Notes: a model not told the origin generated them from the sequence alone. Shown: positions 1 to 12,629, numbered from the stretch's first letter. The stretch is DNA of 64,000 nucleotides from Gymnothorax reevesii (GCA_029721435.1 CM056581.1:72402712-72466711), one strand, 5' to 3'. Program-made: numbers and translations.

Positions 1-1050
1 TTGCTATGGTGTTCTGGGTGGTTGCTAGGTGGTTGCTATGGTGTTGTGGGTGGTTGCTAGGGCGTTGCTAGGCAGTTGCTATGGTGTTGTGGGTGGTTGC
101 TAGGCGGTTGCTATGGTGTTCTGGGTGGTTGCTCGGGCGTTGCTAGGCAGTTGCTATGGTGATCTGGGTGGTTGCTAGGTGGTTGTTATGGTGTTGTGGG
201 TGGTTGCTCGGGCGTTGCTAGGCAGTTGCTTAGGTGATCTGGGTGGTTGCTAGGAGGTTGCTATGGTGTTCTGGGTGGTTGCTCGGGTGTTGCTAGGCAG
301 TTGCTCTGGTGTTCTGGGTGGTTGCTAGGCGGTTGCTATGGTGTTCTGGGTGGTTGCTAGGGCGTTGCAAGGCGATTCCTATGGTGTTCTGTGTGGTTGC
401 TAGGGCGTTGCTAGGTAGTTGCTATGGTGTTCTGGGTGGTTGCTAGGCGGTTGCTAAGGTGTTCTTGGTGGTTGCTAGGGCGTTGCTAGGCAGTTGCTAT
501 GGTGTTTTGGGTGGTTGCTGGGCGGTTGCTATGGTGTTCTGGGTGGTTGCTAGGGCGTTGCTAGGCAGTTGCTATGGTGTTCTGGGTGGTTGCTCGGCGA
601 GTGCTATGGTGTTCTGGATGGTTGCTAGGGCTTTGCTAGGCAGTTGCTATGGTGTTTTGGTTGGTTGCTAGGCGGTTGCTATGGTGTTCTGGGTGGTTGC
701 TAGGGTGTTGCTAGGCAGTTGCTATGGTGTTCTGGGTGGTTGCTAGGCAGTTGCTATGGTGTTCTTGGTGGTTGTTAGGGCGTTGCCAGGCGGTTGCTAT
801 GGTGTTCTGGGTGGTTGCTAGGGCGTTGCTAGGCAGTTGCTTTGGTGTTCTGAGTGGTTGCTTGACGGTTGCTATGGTGTTCTGGGTGGTTGCTAGGGCG
901 TTGCTTGGCAGTTGCTATAGTGTTCTGGGTGGGTGCTCGGCAGTTGCTATGGTGTTTTGGTTGGTTGCTAGGCGGTTGCTATGGTGTTCTGAATATTTGC
1001 TTGGTCATTGCTCGACAGTTGTTATGTTGTTCTTGTTGCTAGGGCGTTGA
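1..1050. repeat. G/T-rich minisatellite, macrosatellite copy A (partial)
   Basis: Tandem array of two alternating unit lengths, about 43 bp and 32 bp, running off the left window edge. The 43 bp unit splits into four related pieces of 10-11 bp: GTGGTTGCTAG, GGCGTTGCTAG, GCAGTTGCTA and TGGTGTTCTGG. The 32 bp unit has three of them, so the array looks built from an ancestral 11-mer. Copies differ mainly by point changes. Short open frames across it are by-products of repeat length and are not annotated as genes. Confidence 0.95.
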
Positions 1051-1121
1051 TGTGGATTGTTTGGGGATCGAGTGAAAACTGGGAGAAGTAGTGAACCGTA
1101 CGATTACGAAATTATTTGGAA

Positions 1122-1702
1122 TATTAACAAGGAAGGAAGGAGGGAAAGAAGGAACTAATGAGGGAAGTAAGGAAAGAAGGAATATAGGAAAAAAAGAAGG
1201 AAATCAAAGGAAGGGAGGAAAGAACAAAGGAAACTAGGCGAGGACGGATGGAAAGAAACACAGGAATGACGGAAAGAAGGAAGTAAGGAAGGAAGGAAAG
1301 GAAGAAGGGAAGAAGAAGGATTTAAGTAAAGAAAGAAGGAAGGAAGGAAGGAAGTGAGGAAGAAGAAATGAAAAACAGAAGGAAAGAGAGAAGAAAGGGA
1401 AGAAAAAATAAAAAAAGGAAGAACGAAGGAAAGAGAGGGAAAGCAGAAAGAAGAAAGGAAGAAAGATAAGAAGGATATGAAGGAATGAAAGAAGGCATGA
1501 TGGAAGGAAAGAAAAACTAAGGAAGGTAGGAAAGAAAATTGGTAGGGAGGAAGAATGGGAGGAAGGATGAAAGGCAGGATAGAAGGAAGTAAAGTAGGAA
1601 AGCAGGAACGAATAAAGGAAGGAAGGAACGAAGGAAAGAAATAGGAGGGAAAAAGAAAGAAGGAATGACAGAAAATAGAAGGAAGGAAAGAAGTAAGGAA
1701 GC
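1122..1702. repeat. GGAA/GAAA-type purine tract, copy A
   Basis: About 580 bp in which the plus strand is almost entirely A and G (GGAA, GAAA, AGGA motifs) with scattered T and C. It follows a ~70 bp conserved junction (about 1050-1121, containing GGGATCGAGTGAAAACTGGG). The antisense frames give Ser/Phe/Leu-rich open frames that are composition artefacts. The same tract recurs at 6480, 11572, 44662 and 52747. Confidence 0.93.
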
Positions 1703-1997
1703 TGTAGTCTCAAGAGAGCCAGATTGTAGTCTTACAGCCTGAGAAACTGACAGTTACAGCAGTTGGTCAGAACACCTGGCACAAGATTCCATTTGCTTAA
1801 TGGCCCTATTGTGATGTCATAATGCCAATGTTAAGTCTATGGGGGGAAAAAATTTATAGTTTTTTATTAATAACTCAAAAAGTATAAAAGTTACAAAGAT
1901 GAAAAATACAATGCACAGGTGTCCTAAGTAAGACCTACGCAACGCAGTTTGAATGAAGTTTCTACGATAAACGGTTGAGGCCGCATTAAGTGTGTTA

Positions 1998-2042
<45 letters not shown>

Positions 2043-2510
2043 GAAGACCAGGATAACAATAGTGAGCATTTTCAATGCACACTAATAATAATAACTAGAT
2101 AATGTAATTCCAGGGAATTACGTGTGCATTGAAAATGCAAAGTGTAGTTGCATAAGGTGGAGTTTGTAACATATCATTGCATTATGATATTGGTAGCTAC
2201 GTTTTTAGGAGGATAATTATGGTAGTGGTGAGGACTTTTATTTTGAAACAGATGTGGACTGAGGAAACAGTTTGCGGGAGTCATAGTTGATGACAACTGT
2301 CATATGGAAATTTTTAATAGTGACATTTTTTAATAGTGAAAAATTGTAGTAAGGACTTATATTTTGAGACAGGATTGGGCAGAAGAAACAGTTGCCGGAA
2401 GTCATAGTCGAAAACAATCAGGAGTTGGAATGGCTGAAAGGTTGATAAGTTGAGTAGCTTAAAAAGTTACATTTTTTATTGTAATTTGACATAATGAGGA
2501 CTGGCTGTAA
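1703..2510. repeat. Macrosatellite spacer, copy A, with (AAT)n
   Basis: Complex-sequence spacer closing copy A. It starts at GCTGTAGTCTCAAGAGAGCC, passes an (AAT)n run (about 2000-2042), then a short module (2043-2083) ending in GCATTTTCAATGCACAC whose inverse lies near 2123-2140, and finishes with degenerate copies of a ~120-145 bp repeat carrying TGAGGACTTTTATTTTG. No gene is seen. A short frame rich in Tyr near 1817-2059 is the AAT run translated. Confidence 0.88.
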
Positions 2511-5500
2511 CAGTTGTTAGGCAGTTGCTATGGTGTTCTGTGTACTTGTGAGGGTGTTGCTAGGCAGCTGCTATCGTGTTCTGGGTGGTTGCTAGGGCAT
2601 TGCTAGGCAGTTGCTATGGTGTTCTGGGTGGTTGATAGGGCATTGCTAGGCGGTTGCTATGGTGTTCTGGGTAGTTGCTAGGCGGTTGCTATGGCGTACT
2701 GGGTGGTTGTTCGGGCGTTGCTATGGGGTATTGGGTGGTTGCTAGGCGGTTGCTATGGCATTCTGGGTGGTTGCTAGGGCGTCGCTAAGCAGTTGCTATG
2801 ATGTTCTGGGTGGTTGCTAGGGCGTTGCTAGGTGGTTGCTATGGTGTTCTGGGTGGTTGCTAGGGTGTTGCTAGGCAGTTGCTATGCTGTTCTGGGTGGT
2901 TGCTAGGCCGTTGCTATGGTGTTCTGGGTGGTTGCTATGGCGTTGCTAGGCAGTTGCTATTGTGTTCTGGGTGGTTGATAGGCCGTTGCTAGGCAGTTGC
3001 TATGGTGTTCTGGGTGGTTGTTAGGGTGGTTGCTATGGCGTTCTGGGTGGTTGCTAGGGCATTGCTAAGCAGTTGGTATGGTGTTCTGGGTGGTTGCCAC
3101 GGCATTGCCAGGCGGTTGCTATGGTGTTCTGGGTGGTTGCTAGGGTGTTGCTAGGCAGTTGCTATGGTGTTCTGGCTGGTTGCTAGGTGGTTGCTATGAT
3201 GTTCTGGCTGGTTGCTAGGGCGTTGCTAGGCGGTTGCTATGGTGTTCTGGGTGGTTGCTCGGGCGTTGCTAGGCGGTTGCTATGGTATTCTGGGTGGTTG
3301 CTAGGGCGTTGCTAGGCAGTTGCTATGGTGTTCTGGATGGTTGCTAGGCGGTTGCTATGGTGTTCTGGGTGGTTGCTAGGGTGTTGCTATGGTGTTCTGG
3401 GTGGTTGTTAGGCGGTTGCTCTGGTGTTCTGGGTGGTTGCTAGGCGGTTGCTATGGTGTTCTGGGTGGTAGCAAGGCGGTTGCAATGGTGTTCTGGGTGG
3501 TTGCTAGATCATTGCTAGGCAGTTGCTATGGTGTTCTGTGTTGTTGCTAGGCGGTTGCTATGGTGTTCTGGGTGGTTGCTAGGCGGTTGCTATGGTGTTC
3601 TAGGTTGTTGCTAGGGCGTTGCTAGGCAGTTGCTATGGTGTTCTGGATGGTTGCTAGGCGGTTGCTATGGTGTTCTGGGTGGTTGTTAGGCGGTTGCTCT
3701 GGTGTTCTGGGTGGTTGCTAGGCGGTTGCTATGGTGTTCTGGGTGGTAGCAAGGCGGTTGCAATGGTGTTCTGGGTGGTTGCTAGATCATTGCTAGGCAG
3801 TTGCTATGGTGTTCTGTGTTGTTGCTAGGCGGTTGCTATGGTGTTCTGGGTGGTTGCTAGGCGGTTGCTATGGTGTTGTGGGTGGTTGCTGGGGTGTTGC
3901 TAGGCAGTTGCTATGGTGTTTTGTTGGTTGCTAGGCGGTTGCATTGGTGTTCTGGGTGGTTGCTAGGGCGTTGCTAGGCAGTTGCTATGGTGTTCTGGGT
4001 GGTTGCTAGGGCGTTGCTATGGTGTTCTGGGTGGTAGCTAGGCGGTTGCTATTGTGTTCTGGGTGGTTGCTAGGCGGTTGCTATGGTGTTCTGGGTGGTT
4101 GCTAGGGCGTTGCTAGGCAGTTGCTATGGTGTGCTGGGTGGTTGCTAGGCAGTTGCTATGGTGTTCTGGGAGGTTGCTAGGGCATTGCTAGGCGGTTGCT
4201 ATGGTGTTCTGGGTGGTTGCTAGGGCCTTGCTAGGCGGTTGCTATGGTGTTCTGGGAGGTTGCTAGGGCATTGCTAGGCTGTTGCTATGGTGTTCTGGGT
4301 GGTTGCTAGGGCGTTGCTAGGCGGTTGCTATGGTGTTCTGGGTGGTTGCTAGGGCCTTGCTAGGCGGTTGCTATGGTGTTCTGGGAGGTTGCTAGGGCAT
4401 TGCTAGGCTGTTGCTATGGTGTTCTGGGTGGTTGCTAGGGCGTTGCTAGGCGGTTGCTATGGTGTTCTGGGTGGTTGTTAGGGTGTTGCTAGGCAGTTGC
4501 TATGGTGTTCTGGGTGGTTGCTAGGCGGTTGCTATGGTGTTCTGGGTGGTTGCTAGGGCATTGCTAGGCAGTTGCTATGGTGTTTTGGGTGGTTGCTAGG
4601 TGGTTGCTATGGTGTTCTGGGTGGTTGCTTGGGCGTTGCTAGGCAGTTGCTATGGTGTTCTGGGTGGTTGCTAGGCGGTTGCTATGGTGTTCTGGGTGGT
4701 TGCTAGGGCGTTGCTAGGCGGTTGCTTTGGTGTTTTGGGTGGTTGCTAGGTGGTTGCTATGGTGTTCTGGGTGGTTGCTTGGGCGTTGCTAGGCAGTTGC
4801 TATGGTGTTCTGGGTGGTTGCTAGGCGGTTGCTATGGTGTTCTGGGTGGTTGCTCGGGCGTTGCTAGGCAGTTGCTATGGTGTTCTTGGTGGTTGGTAGG
4901 CGGTTGCTATGGTGTTCTGGGTGGTTGCTAGGCGGTTGCTATGGTGTTCTGGGTGGTTGCTAGGGCGTTGCTAGGCAGTTGCTATGGTGTTCTGGGTGGT
5001 TGCTAGGCGGTTGCTATGGTGTTCTGGGTGGTTGCTAGGACATTGCTAGGCTGTTGCTATGGTGTTCTGGGTGGTTGCTAGGGCGTTGCTAGGCGGTTGC
5101 TATGGTGTTCTGGGTGGTTGCTAGGGCGTTGCTAGGCAGTTGCTATGGTGTTCTGGGTGGTTGCTAGGCGGTTGCTATGGTGTTCTCGGTGGTTGCTAGG
5201 GCGTTGCTAGGCAGTTGCTATAGCGTTCTGGGTGGTTGCTAGGGCGTTGCTAGGCAGTTGCTGTGGTGTTCTGGGTGGTTGCTAGGGCGTTGCTAGGCAG
5301 TTGCTATGGTGTTCTGGGTGGTTGCTAGGCGGTTGCTATGGTGTTCTGGGTGGTTGCTAGGCGGTTGCTATGGTGTTCTGGGTGGTTGCTAGGGCGTTGC
5401 TAGGCAGTTGCTATGGTGTTCTGGGTGGTTGCTAGGCGGTTGCTATGGTGTTCTGGGTGGTTGCTAGGGCGTTGCTAGGCAGTTGCTATGGTGTTTTGGG

Positions 5501-6405
5501 TGGTTGCTAGGTGGTTGCTATGGTGTTCTGGGTGGTTGCTAGGGCGTTGCTAGGCAATTGCTATGGTGTTCTGGGTGGTTGCTAGGTGGTTGCTATGGTG
5601 TTCTGGGTGGTTGCTAGGCAGTTGCTATTGTGTTCTGGGTGGTTGCTAGGGCGTTGCTAGGCAGTTGCTATGGTGTTCTGGGTGGTTGCTAGGCGGGTGC
5701 TATGGTGTTCTGGGTGGTTGCTAGGCGGTTGCTATGGTGTTCTGGGTGGTTGCTAGGGCGTTGCTAGGCAGTTGCTATGGTGTTCTGGGTGTTTGCTAGG
5801 CGGTTGCTTTGGTGTTCTGGGTGGTTGCTAGGGCATTGCTAGGCTGTTGCTATGGTGTTCTGGGTGGTTGCTAGGGCATTGCTAGGCGGTTGCTATGGTG
5901 TTCTGGGGGGTTTTTAGGGTGTGGCTAGGCAGTTGCTATGGTTTTCTGGGTGGGTGCTAGGCGGTTGGTATGGTGTTCTGGGGGGTTGCTAGGTGGTTGC
6001 TATGGTGTTCTGGGTGGTTGCTAGGGCGTTGTTAGGCAGTTGCTAAGGTGTTGTGGGTGGTTGCTAGGGCGTTGCTAGGCAGTTGCTATGGTGTTCTGGG
6101 TGGTTGCTAGGCGGTTGCTTTGGTGTTCTGGGTGGTTGCTAGGCGGTTGCTATGGTGTTCTGGGTGGTTGCTAGGGCGTTGCTAGGCAGTTGCTATGGTG
6201 TTCTGGGTGGTTGCTAGGCGGTTGCTATGGTGTTCTGGGTGGTTGCTAGGGCGTTGCTAGGCAGTTGCTATAGTGTTCTGGGTGGTTGCTAGGCAGTTGC
6301 TATGGTGTTTTGGGTGGTTGCTTGGCGGTTGCTATGGTGTTCTGAATATTTGCTTGGGCATTGCTCGACAGTTGCTATGTTGTTCTTGTTGTTGCTAGGG
6401 CGTTG
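2511..6405. repeat. G/T-rich minisatellite, copy B (3.9 kb)
   Basis: Complete minisatellite block between two spacers, with the same 43/32 bp units as copy A. Internal segments are themselves duplicated: the stretch near 3350-3540 recurs near 3640-3830, and the stretch near 4140-4270 recurs near 4260-4400, which indicates local slippage or unequal exchange. The final units degenerate to TGAATATTTGCTTGG before the conserved junction. Confidence 0.95.
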
Positions 6406-6479
6406 ATGTGTCTTGTTTGGGGATCGAGTGAAAACTGGGAGAAGTAGTGAACCGTACGATTACGAAATTTGGAATATTA

Positions 6480-7050
6480 ACAAGGAAGGAAGGAGGGAAA
6501 GAAGGAACTAATGAGGGAAGTAAGGAAAGAAGGAATATAGGAAAAAAGAAGGAAATCAAAGGAAGGCAGGAAAGAACAAAGGAAAGAAGGCGAGGATGGA
6601 TGGAAAGAAACAGAGGAATGAAGGAAAGAAGGAAGTAAAGAAGGAAGGAAAGGAAGAAGGGAAGAAGAAGGATTTAAGTAAAGATAGAAGGAAGGAAGGA
6701 AGTGAGGAAGAAGAAATGAAAAACGGAAGGAAAGAGAGAAGGAAGGAAAGAAAAAGTAAAGAAAGGAAGAGGGAGGGAAAGAGAGGGAAAGCAGAAAGAA
6801 GAAAGGAAGAAAGATAAGAAGGATATGAAGGAATGAAAGAAGGCATGATGGAAGGAAAGAAAAACTAAGGAAGGTAGGAAAGAAAATTGGTAGGGAGGAA
6901 GAATGGGAGGAAGGATGAAAGGCAGAATAGAAGGAAGAAAAGTAGGAAAGAAGGAACGAATAAAGGACGGAAGGAACGAAGGAAAGAAATAGGAGGGAAA
7001 AAGAAAGAAGGAATGACAGAAAATAGAAGGAAGGAAAGCAGTAAGGAAGC
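6480..7050. repeat. GGAA-type purine tract, copy B
   Basis: Purine-only-like plus strand homologous to 1122-1702, with small indels and substitutions. The junction at 6406-6479 is conserved. No gene is supported; the 194-codon antisense frame (6477-7061) is a composition shadow and recurs at the same place in copy C. Confidence 0.93.
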
Positions 7051-7793
7051 TGTAGTCTCAAGAGAGCCAGATTGTAGTCTTACAGCCTGAGAAACTGACA
7101 GTTACAGCAGGTGGTCAGAACACCTGGCACAAGATTCCATTTGCTTAATGGCCCTATTGTGATGTCATAATGCCAATGTTAAGTCTGTGGGAGGAAAAAA
7201 TTTATAGTTTTTTATTAATAACTCAAAAAGTATAAAAGTTACAAAGATGAAAAATACATTGCACAGGTGTCCTAAGTAAGACCTACGCAACGCAGTTTGA
7301 ATGAAGTTTCTACGATAAACGGTTGAGGCCGCATTAAGCGTGTTAGAAGAATAATAATAATAATAATAATAATAACTAGATAATGTAATTCCAGGGAATT
7401 ACGTGTGCATTGAAAATGCAAAGTGTAGTTGCATAAGGTGGAGTTTGTAACATATCATTGCATTATGATATTGGTAGCTACGTTTTTAGGAGGATAATTA
7501 TGGTAGTGGTGAGGACTTTTATTTTGAAACAGATGTGGACTGAGGAAACAGTTTGCGGGAGTCATAGTTGATGACAACTGTCATATGGAAATTTTTAATA
7601 GTGACATTTTTTAATAGTGAAAAATTGTAGTAAGGACTTATATTTTGAGACAGGATTGGGCAGAAGAAACAGTTGCCGGAAGTCATAGTCGAAAACAATC
7701 AGGAGTTGGAATGGCTGAAAGGTTGATAAGTTGAGTAGCTTAAAAAGTTACATTTTTTATTGTAATTTGACATAATGAGGACTGGCTGTAACA
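7051..7793. repeat. Macrosatellite spacer, copy B
   Basis: Homologous to 1703-2510. Its (AAT)n run is short (about 7350-7374), and the AGAAGACCAGG...ATGCACAC module present in copy A is absent here. It then continues with the CTAGATAATGTAATTCCAGG segment and the degenerate ~120-145 bp repeats. No gene is seen. Confidence 0.88.
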
Positions 7794-10700
7794 GTTGTTA
7801 GGCAGTTGCTGTGGTGTTCTGTGTACTTGTGAGGGTGTTGCTAGGCAGCTGCTATCGTGTTCTGGGTGGTTGCTAGGGCATTGCTAGGCAGTTGCTATGG
7901 TGTTCTGGGTGGTTGATAGGGCATTGCTAGGCGGTTGCTATGGTGTTCTGGGTAGTTGCTAGGCGGTTGCTATGCCGTACTGGGTGGTTGTTCGGGGCGT
8001 TGCTATGGGGTTCTGGGTGGTTGCTAGGCGGTTGCTATGGCATTCTGCGTGGTTGCTAGGGCTTTGCTAAGCAGTTACTATGATGTTCTGGGTGGTTGCT
8101 AGGGCGTTGCTAGGTGGTTGCTATGGTGTTCTGGGTGGTTGCTAGGGTGTTGCTAGGCAGTTGCTATGCTGTTCTGGGTGGTTGCTAGGCCGTTGCTATG
8201 GTGTTCTGGGTGGTTGCTATGGCGTTGCTAGGCAGTTGCTATTGTGTTCTGGGTGGTTGATAGGCCGTTGCTAGGCAGTTGCTATGGTGTTCTGGGTGGT
8301 TGTTAGGGTGGTTGCTATGGCGTTCTGGGTGGTTGCTAGGGCATTGCTAAGCAGTTGGTATGGTGTTCTGGGTGGTTGCCACGGCATTGCCAGGCGGTTG
8401 CTATGGTGTTCTGGGTGGTTGCTAGGGTGTTGCTAGGCAGTTGCTATGGTGTTCTGGCTGGTTGCTAGGTGGTTGCTATGATGTTCTGGCTGGTTGCTAG
8501 GGCGTTGCTAGGCGGTTGCTATGGTGTTCTGGGTGGTTGCTCGGGCGTTGCTAGGCGGTTGCTATGGTGTTCTGGGTGGTTGCTAGGGCGTTGCTATGGT
8601 ATTCTGGGTGGTTGCTAGGGCGTTGCTAGGCAGTTGCTATGGTGTTCTGGATGGTTGCTAGGCGGGTGCTATGGTGTTCTGGGTGGTTGCTAGGGTGTTG
8701 CTATGGTGTTCTGGGTGGTTGTTAGGCGGTTGCTCTGGTGTTCTGGGTGGTTGCTAGGCGGTTGCTATGGTGTTCTGGGTGGTAGCAAGGCGATTGCAAT
8801 GGTGTTCTGGGTGGTTGCTGGATCATTGCTAGGCAGTTGCTATGGTGTTCTGTGTTGTTGCTAGGCGGTTGCTATGGTGTTCTGGGTGGTTGCTAGGCGG
8901 TTGCTATGGTGTTCTGGGTGGTTGCTAGGGCGTTGCTAGGCAGTTGCTATGGTGTTCTGATGGTTGCTAGGCGGTTGCTATGGTGTTCTGGGTGGTTGCT
9001 AGGGCGTTGCTAGGCAGTTGCTATGGTGTTCTGGGTGGTTGATAGGGCGTTGCTATGGTGTTCTGGGTGGTAGCTAGGCGGTTGCTATTGTGTTCTGGGT
9101 GGTTGCTAGGCGGTTGCTATGGTGTTCTGGGTGGTTGCTAGGGCGTTGCTAGGCAGTTGCTATGGTGTGCTGGGTGGTTGCTAGGCGCTTGCTATGGTGT
9201 TCTGGGAGGTTGGAGGGGCATTGCTAGGCGGTTGCTATGGTGTTCTGGGTGGTTGCTAGGGCCTTGCTAGGCGGTTGCTATGGTGTTCTGGGAGGTTGCT
9301 AGGGCATTGCTAGGCTGTTGCTATGGTGTTCTGGGTGGTTGCTAGGGCGTTGCTAGGCAGTTGCTATGGTGTTCTGGGTGGTTGCTAGGCGGTTGCTATG
9401 GTGTTCTGGGTGGTTGCTAGGGCGTTGCTAGGCAGTTGCTATGGTGTTTTGGGTGGTTGCTAGGTGGTTGCTATGGTGTTCTGGGTGGTTGCTTGTGCGT
9501 TGCTAGGCAGTTGCTATGGTGTTCTGGGTGGTTGCTAGGCGGTTGCTATGGTGTTCTGGGTGGTTGCTAGGGCGTTGCTAGGTGGTTGCTATGGTGTTTT
9601 GGGTGGTTGCTAGGTGGTTGCTATGGTGTTCTGGGTGGTTGCTTGGGCGTTGCTAGGCAGTTGCTATGGTGTTCTGGGTGGTTGCTAGCCGGTTGCTATG
9701 GTGTTCTGGGTGGTTGCTCGGGCGTTGCTAGGCAGTTGCTATGGTGTTCTTGGTGGTTGCTAGGCGGTTGCTATGGTGTTCTGGGTGGTTGCTAGGCGGT
9801 TGCTATGGTGTTCTGGGTGGTTGCTAGGGCGTTGCTAGGCAGTTGCGATGGTGGTTTGGGTGGTTGCTAGGCGGTTGCTATGGTGTTCTGGGTGGTTGCT
9901 AGGGCATTGCTAGGCTGTTGCTATGGTGTTCTGGGTGGTTGCTAGGGCGTTGCTAGGGGGTGGCTATGGTGTTCTGGGTGGTTGCTAGGGCGTTGCTAGG
10001 CAGTTGCTGTGGTGTTCTGGGTGGTTGCTAGGGCGTTGCTAGGCAGTTGCTATGTTGTTCTGGGTGGTTGGTAGGGTGTTGCTAGGCAGTTGCTATGGTG
10101 TTCTGGGTGGTTGCTAGGCGGTTGCTATGGTGTTCTGGGTGGTTGCTAGGTGGTTGCTATGGTGTTCTGGGTGGTTGCTAGGGCGTTGCTAGGCAGTTGC
10201 TATGGTGTTCTGGGTGGTTGCTAGGTGGTTGCTATGGTGTTCTGGGTGGTTGCTAGGCAGTTGCTATAGCGTTCTGGGTGGTTGCTAGGGCGTTGCTAGG
10301 CAGTTGCTGTGGTGTTCTGGGTGGTTGCTAGGGCGTTGCTAGGCAGTTGCTATGGTGTTCTGGGTGGTTGCTAGGCGGTTGCTATGGCGTTCTGGGTGGT
10401 TGCTAGGCGGTTGCTATGGTGTTCTGGGTGGTTTCTAGGGCGTTGCCAGGCAGTTGCTATGGTGTTCTGGGTGGTTGCTAGGCGGTTGCTATGGTGTTCT
10501 GGGTGGTTGCTAGGGCGTTGCTAGGCAGTTGCTATGGTGTTTTGGGTGGTTGCTAGGTGGTTGCTATGGTGTTCTGGGTGGTTGCTATGGCGTTGCTAGG
10601 CAGTTGCTATGGTGTTCTGGGTGGTTGCTAGGTGGTTGCTATGGTGTTCTGGGTGGTTGCTAGGCAGTTGCTATTGTGTTCTGGGTGGTTGCTAGGGCGT

Positions 10701-11493
10701 TGCTAGGCAGTTGCTATGGTGTTCTGGGTGGTTGCTAGGCGGGTGCTATGGTGTTCTGGGTGGTTGCTAGGCGGTTGCTATGGTGTTCTGGGTGGTTGCT
10801 AGGGCGTTGCTAGGCAGTTGCTATGGTGTTCTGGGTGGTTGCTAGGCGGTTGCTATGGTGTTCTGGGTGGTTGCTAGGGCATTGCTAGGCTGTTGCTGTG
10901 GTGTTCTGGGTGGTTGCTAGGGCGTTGCTAGGCGGTTGCTATGGTGTTCTGGGTGGTTGTTAGGGTGTTGCTAGGCAGTTGCTATGGTGTTCTGGGTGGT
11001 TGCTAGGCGGTTGCTATGGTGTTCTGGGTGGTTGCTAGGTGGTTGCTATGGTGTTCTGGGTGGTTGCTAGGGCGTTGCTAGGCAGTTGCTATAGCGTTCT
11101 GGGTGGGGGCTAGGGCGTTGCTAGGCTGTTGCTGAGGTGTTCTGGGTGGTTGCTAGGGCGTTGCTAGGCAGTTGCTATGGTGTTCTGGATGGTTGTTAGG
11201 CGGTTGCTATGGTGTTCTGGGTGGTTGCTAGGCGGGTGCTATGGTGTTCTGGGTGGTTGCTAGGGCGTTGCTAGGCAGTTGCTATGGTGTTCTGGGCTGT
11301 TGCTAGGCGGTTGCTATGGTGTTCTGGGTGGTTGCTAGGGCGTTGCTAGGCAGTTGCTATAGTGTTCTGGGTGGTTGCTAGGCAGTTGCTATGGTGTTTT
11401 GGGTGGTTGCTTGGCGGTTGCTATGGTGTTCTGAATATTTGCTTGGGCATTGCTCGACAGTTGCTATGTTGTTCTTGTTGTTGCTAGGGCGTT
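7794..11493. repeat. G/T-rich minisatellite, copy C (3.7 kb)
   Basis: Same 43/32 bp unit family. The first ~800 bp follows copy B closely, including rare variants such as GATAGGCCGTTGC, so B and C were probably duplicated as whole ~5.1 kb macro-units. It ends in the same TGAATATTTGCTTGGGC degenerate units. Confidence 0.95.
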
Positions 11494-11571
11494 GATGTGT
11501 CTTGTTTGGGGATCGAGTGAAAACTGGGAGAAGTAGTGAACCGTACGATTACGAAATTATTTGGAATATTA

Positions 11572-12140
11572 ACAAGGAAGGAAGGAGGGAAAGAAGGAAC
11601 TAATGAGGGAAGTAAGGAAAGAAGGAATATAGGAAAAAAGAAGGAAATCAAAGGAAGGCAGGAAAGAACAAAGGAAAGAAGGCGAGGATGGATGGAAAGA
11701 AACAGAGGAATGAAGGAAAGAAGGAAGTAAAGAAGGAAGGAAAGGAAGAAGGGAAGAAGAAGGATTTAAGTAAAGATAGAAGGAAGGAAGGAAGTGAGGA
11801 AGAAGAAATGAAAAACGGAAGGAAAGAGAGAAGGAAGGAAAGAAAAAGTAAAGAAAGGAAGAGGGAGGGAAAGAGAGGGAAAGCAGAAAGAAGAAAGGAA
11901 GAAAGATAAGAAGGATATGAAGGAATGAAAGAAGGCATGATGGAAGGAAAGAAAAACTAAGGAAGGTAGGAAAGAAAATTGGTAGGGAGGAAGAATGGGA
12001 GGAAGGATGAAAGGCAGGATAGAAGGAAGTAAAGTAGAAAAGCAGGAACGAATAAAGGAAACAAGGAACGAAGGAAAGAAATAGGAGGGAAAAAGAAAGA
12101 AGGAATGACAGAAAATAGAAGGAAGGAAAGCAGTAAGGAA
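11572..12140. repeat. GGAA-type purine tract, copy C
   Basis: Nearly identical to the copy B tract at 6480-7050, supporting recent duplication of the macro-unit. No gene is supported. Confidence 0.93.
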
Positions 12141-12440
12141 GCTGTAGTCTCAAGAGAGCCAGATTGTAGTCTTACAGCCTGAGAAACTGACAGTTACAGC
12201 AGGTGGTCAGAACACCTGGCACAAGATTCCATTTGCTTAATGGCCCTATTGTGATGTCATAATGCCAATGTTAAGTCTGTGGGAGGAAAAAATTTATAGT
12301 TTTTTATTAATAACTCAAAAAGTATAAAAGTTACAAAGATGAAAAATACATTGCACAGGTGTCCTAAGTAAGACCTACGCAACGCAGTTTGAATGAAGTT
12401 TCTACGATAAACGGTTGAGGCCGCATTAAGTGTGTTAGAA

Positions 12441-12482
<42 letters not shown>

Positions 12483-12585
12483 GAAGACCAGGATAACAAT
12501 AGTGAGCATTTTCAATGCACACTAATAATAATAATAATAACTAGATAATGTAATTCCAGGGAATTACGTGTGCATTGAAAATGCA
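12141..12585. repeat. Macrosatellite spacer, copy C, truncated
   Basis: Matches the other spacers through the (AAT)n run (about 12442-12482) and the AGAAGACCAGG hairpin module. Homology stops abruptly after the GTGCATTGAAAATGC motif near 12585, where unrelated sequence begins. This is the left edge of the 29 kb interrupting block. Confidence 0.85.
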
Positions 12586-12629
12586 AACTGTTCCGCTAAC
12601 CTTGTTATTTAACTAACTTAATTATGGTC

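Noticed and set aside
459..1050. Open frames rich in Gly, Val, Leu, Cys and Trp inside the minisatellite (also 4722, 9586, 46347, 47353, 49994, 52475)
   Set aside because: They follow from the 43+32 bp periodicity, recur in every array, and lack start context, domains or splice signals.
1817..2059. 80-codon frame with a poly-Tyr run (also 12257, 53486)
   Set aside because: The Tyr run is the (AAT)n repeat read on the minus strand; the rest is macrosatellite spacer.
6477..7061. Long Ser/Phe/Leu-rich minus-strand frames over the GGAA tracts (also 1234, 11569, 44692, 52858)
   Set aside because: Pure composition effect of a polypyrimidine strand without stop codons; not signal peptides or membrane proteins.
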